From contig JALFRH010000201.1 of assembly GCA_022785155.1 (NCBI GenBank), positions 1 through 7,786 of the forward strand: a DNA stretch of 7,786 bases, written 5' to 3'. The stretch's first letter is position 1, and every line of letters starts with the position of its first letter. Made by a program: the position numbers and the translations under genes. This document shows, one piece after another, positions 6,575 through 7,786 of this stretch. This DNA is from Spirochaetales bacterium (GTDB lineage Bacteria > Spirochaetota > Spirochaetia > Sphaerochaetales > Sphaerochaetaceae). The notes below the pieces were generated by a model. It had not been told where the DNA came from, searched no databases, and saw only the letters and a program-made list of their open reading frames with translations.

Positions 6575-7534
6575 TTATATACTGTCGTATATCTCCTTCA
6601 AGTGCTGAATCTCCTTTTCCATATCTATTCCATGGCGTATTGCCCTAGTGGATGCTGTAGAACCATCGGGATCCAAATGGTGTTCGATGCCTGTCCTAGG
6701 GAATGCCATAAAGCTTTCGCCGTAATACTCTTTCAAGTAATTCGGAGTATTGTTTGGGACAGGAAACATTATTCCCTCGTACTCCATTTCTACCAATGGA
6801 AATAAATCTTCTTTTGAAACACAGTGGGCTTTTTCATCAAATTCCGGATAGAGCAAGAAGATAGAGTGGTCTCCATCACCAAATTCCTCATATTTCGAGA
6901 AGAAATAAGCTTTTTTCTCAGATAGGGCTGATGGGCTAAGCCTTTTCCTGTTCTTTTTATAGTAAACCAAATACTCGTTGACAGCCCTCTCGACAAGAGG
7001 TCTTGCTTTATAGAGAGGTTTGTTACTTTTGATTAAATCTACAGGAAATATATCCATCCATATACCCGTTTCGGCTGTCTTATAGTTCACACCTAGCCGT
7101 TGTAGGATATCTCTGTCATCATATATACCACCGGGGCCCACAATGATTCCGTATTTCTCCAATTCAGGTTTCAGAAGCGGGATCACTTTTTCATAGTCTT
7201 CCCTTGGCATGGCCACGTCCATGTCATCATCCCAAGGAATAAAACCTTTATGTCTGTATGCTCCTAGAAGATTGCCACTGTCCAGCCAATATGTAAGATT
7301 GTGTTTTTTGCAAAGCTTATGAAAAATCTTCAATAGCTCTAGAATGCCTAATTGGAGATCTCTCAGATTTTTATTTTTTGTAGGAGGCAAGGAAGTGATG
7401 TCGCAAAAAGAGTTCAGGTAATAATATAGGGAATCGATTTCTTCCTTCTGTTTATCCAGGCCCAGAGCCTTCAATATTCCTTGCCTTATTGTACCGTTTA
7501 TACCTCTTGTTTTGAGGCTATCGACAAAACCCAA
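6575..7534 (-). CDS. LicD-family phospho-substituent transferase
   Basis: A 319-residue cytoplasmic protein of the LicD (nucleotidyltransferase-fold) family, which includes pneumococcal phosphocholine transferases and fukutin-related proteins; members add phosphocholine or polyol phosphates to glycans. The signature is intact: YWLDSGNLLGAYRHKGFIPW (82-101), the acidic DDDMD cluster at 102-106 expected to bind metal, GIWMDIFPVD (157-166), the middle basic region (about 190-210), and YGESFMAFP (271-279) near the C-terminus. The start is TTG at 7534, supported by an AAGGGGGG site eight bases upstream and a strong promoter; the weak start codon should limit translation. No licA/B/C choline genes are in the window, so phosphocholine is only one option for the donor. 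Convergent with wzx, divergent from the yidC-like gene. The family call is firm, the substrate unknown. Confidence 0.9.
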   Translation of the reverse strand: MGFVDSLKTRGINGTIRQGILKALGLDKQKEEIDSLYYYLNSFCDITSLPPTKNKNLRDLQLGILELLKIFHKLCKKHNLTYWLDSGNLLGAYRHKGFIPWDDDMDVAMPREDYEKVIPLLKPELEKYGIIVGPGGIYDDRDILQRLGVNYKTAETGIWMDIFPVDLIKSNKPLYKARPLVERAVNEYLVYYKKNRKRLSPSALSEKKAYFFSKYEEFGDGDHSIFLLYPEFDEKAHCVSKEDLFPLVEMEYEGIMFPVPNNTPNYLKEYYGESFMAFPRTGIEHHLDPDGSTASTRAIRHGIDMEKEIQHLKEIYDSI

Positions 7535-7541
7535 CTTATCA

Positions 7542-7549
7542 CCCCCCTT
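7542..7549 (-). promoter_or_regulatory. Poly-G ribosome binding site deciding a TTG start
   Basis: On the minus strand AAGGGGGG is followed by TGATAAG and TTG. It supports the TTG at 7534 as the licD-family start; a GTG overlapping the spacer is out of frame. It is the same design (six G, non-ATG start) as at the sugar transferase. Confidence 0.65.
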
Positions 7550-7557
7550 TTTGTACG

Positions 7558-7586
7558 ATTATACTTGGTGTTATGGTGTATTTCAA
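7558..7586 (-). promoter_or_regulatory. Sigma-70 promoter for the licD-family gene
   Basis: On the minus strand TTGAAA (7586-7581), a 17-base spacer and a perfect TATAAT (7563-7558). Transcription should begin near 7551, leaving a very short leader of about 17 bases that is little more than the ribosome binding site. This is the best promoter in the window. Confidence 0.75.
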
Positions 7587-7645
7587 ATAATATGGAGTAG
7601 AATAATTGGCGATTGTATATTGCTGATGGGCGTAGTCTAAAACAA

Positions 7646-7655
7646 AGGGGGCGGG
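7646..7655 (+). promoter_or_regulatory. G-rich ribosome binding site of the yidC-like gene
   Basis: AGGGGGCGGG ends six bases before the GTG at 7662 and decides that start, since no ATG is available in this frame nearby. A promoter in the gap 7535-7645 is unclear; a TAGAAT at 7598-7603 or TTGTAT (7613-7618) with TCTAAA (7636-7641) are weak options. Confidence 0.5.
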
Positions 7656-7661
7656 AATATT

Positions 7662-7786
7662 GTGATTTATGATATTATTATTGCGCCTATTGAAGCATTG
7701 GTTGATTGGATATTCTCATTTATACTAAACAAGGTTCCTCAGTTAGGTGTCATAGGTGCAATAGTAGGAGTCAGTATAGTTATAAA
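7662..7786 (+). CDS. YidC/Oxa1-like membrane protein, N-terminal fragment (cut by window edge)
   Basis: An open frame of 41 codons runs from GTG at 7662 off the right edge with no stop. The peptide begins MIYDIIIAPIEALVDWIF and continues LNKVPQLGVIGAIVGVSIVI, the pattern at the start of the YidC/Oxa1 insertase core: an I-x-P-(I/L)-E amphipathic stretch, a short polar turn, then a glycine-containing hydrophobic helix. These proteins insert or fold membrane proteins. It starts directly at the core and has no lipoprotein signal or lipobox cysteine, unlike the usual Gram-positive SpoIIIJ/YqjG forms, so it may be an accessory paralogue rather than the housekeeping insertase. The conserved groove arginine, if present, would lie beyond the window. 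The G-rich site upstream supports the GTG. The identification rests on about 40 residues and is moderate. Confidence 0.55.
   Translation, partial: MIYDIIIAPIEALVDWIFSFILNKVPQLGVIGAIVGVSIVI

Noticed and set aside
6458..6805. Plus-strand frame of 115 codons overlapping the wzx stop and the licD 3' end
   Set aside because: It has no recognisable domain and no ribosome binding site, and most of it is antisense to the conserved LicD C-terminus.

Overview
The window is a stretch of surface-polysaccharide (capsule, exopolysaccharide or wall-glycan) genes from a moderately AT-rich bacterium. Shine-Dalgarno sites, frequent AGA/AGG and ATA codons, TTG and GTG starts, and the protein types (Firmicutes-like MATE, Wzx, LicD) suggest a low-GC Bacillota, possibly a gut anaerobe. 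This placement is by feel; no marker gene is present to fix the taxon.

Layout from left to right: a MATE-family transporter (minus); a minimal polyprenyl-phosphate sugar-phosphate transferase that would start lipid-linked glycan synthesis (minus); UDP-galactopyranose mutase glf (plus), which makes the furanose donor UDP-Galf; a Wzz/Wzc-type chain-length protein whose cytoplasmic part looks like a shrunken, catalytically dead BY-kinase domain (minus); a Wzx-type O-unit flippase (plus); a LicD-family transferase (minus); and the first 41 codons of a YidC/Oxa1-like membrane protein (plus), cut by the window edge. All six complete genes look intact.

The genes fit one Wzx/Wzy-type pathway: initiation on undecaprenyl phosphate, Galf supply, flipping, chain-length control, and decoration with a phospho-substituent. 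No glycosyltransferase or Wzy polymerase lies in the window, so the pathway is incomplete here. Unlike a classical capsule operon, strands alternate almost gene by gene (- - + - + - +). Most genes therefore need their own promoter, and good -35/-10 pairs can be read for the transferase, glf and licD. A rho-independent terminator serves the wzz-like gene in the convergent gap with glf.

Most interesting points: the pseudokinase-like, tyrosine-tailed Wzz protein; the pairing of poly-G ribosome binding sites with non-ATG starts in three of the seven genes; a near-perfect palindrome just after the predicted transcription start of the sugar transferase; and a YidC-like protein without a lipoprotein signal beside glycan genes. 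No mobile element, CRISPR array, tRNA or rRNA was seen, and no gene-free stretch exceeds 300 bases.
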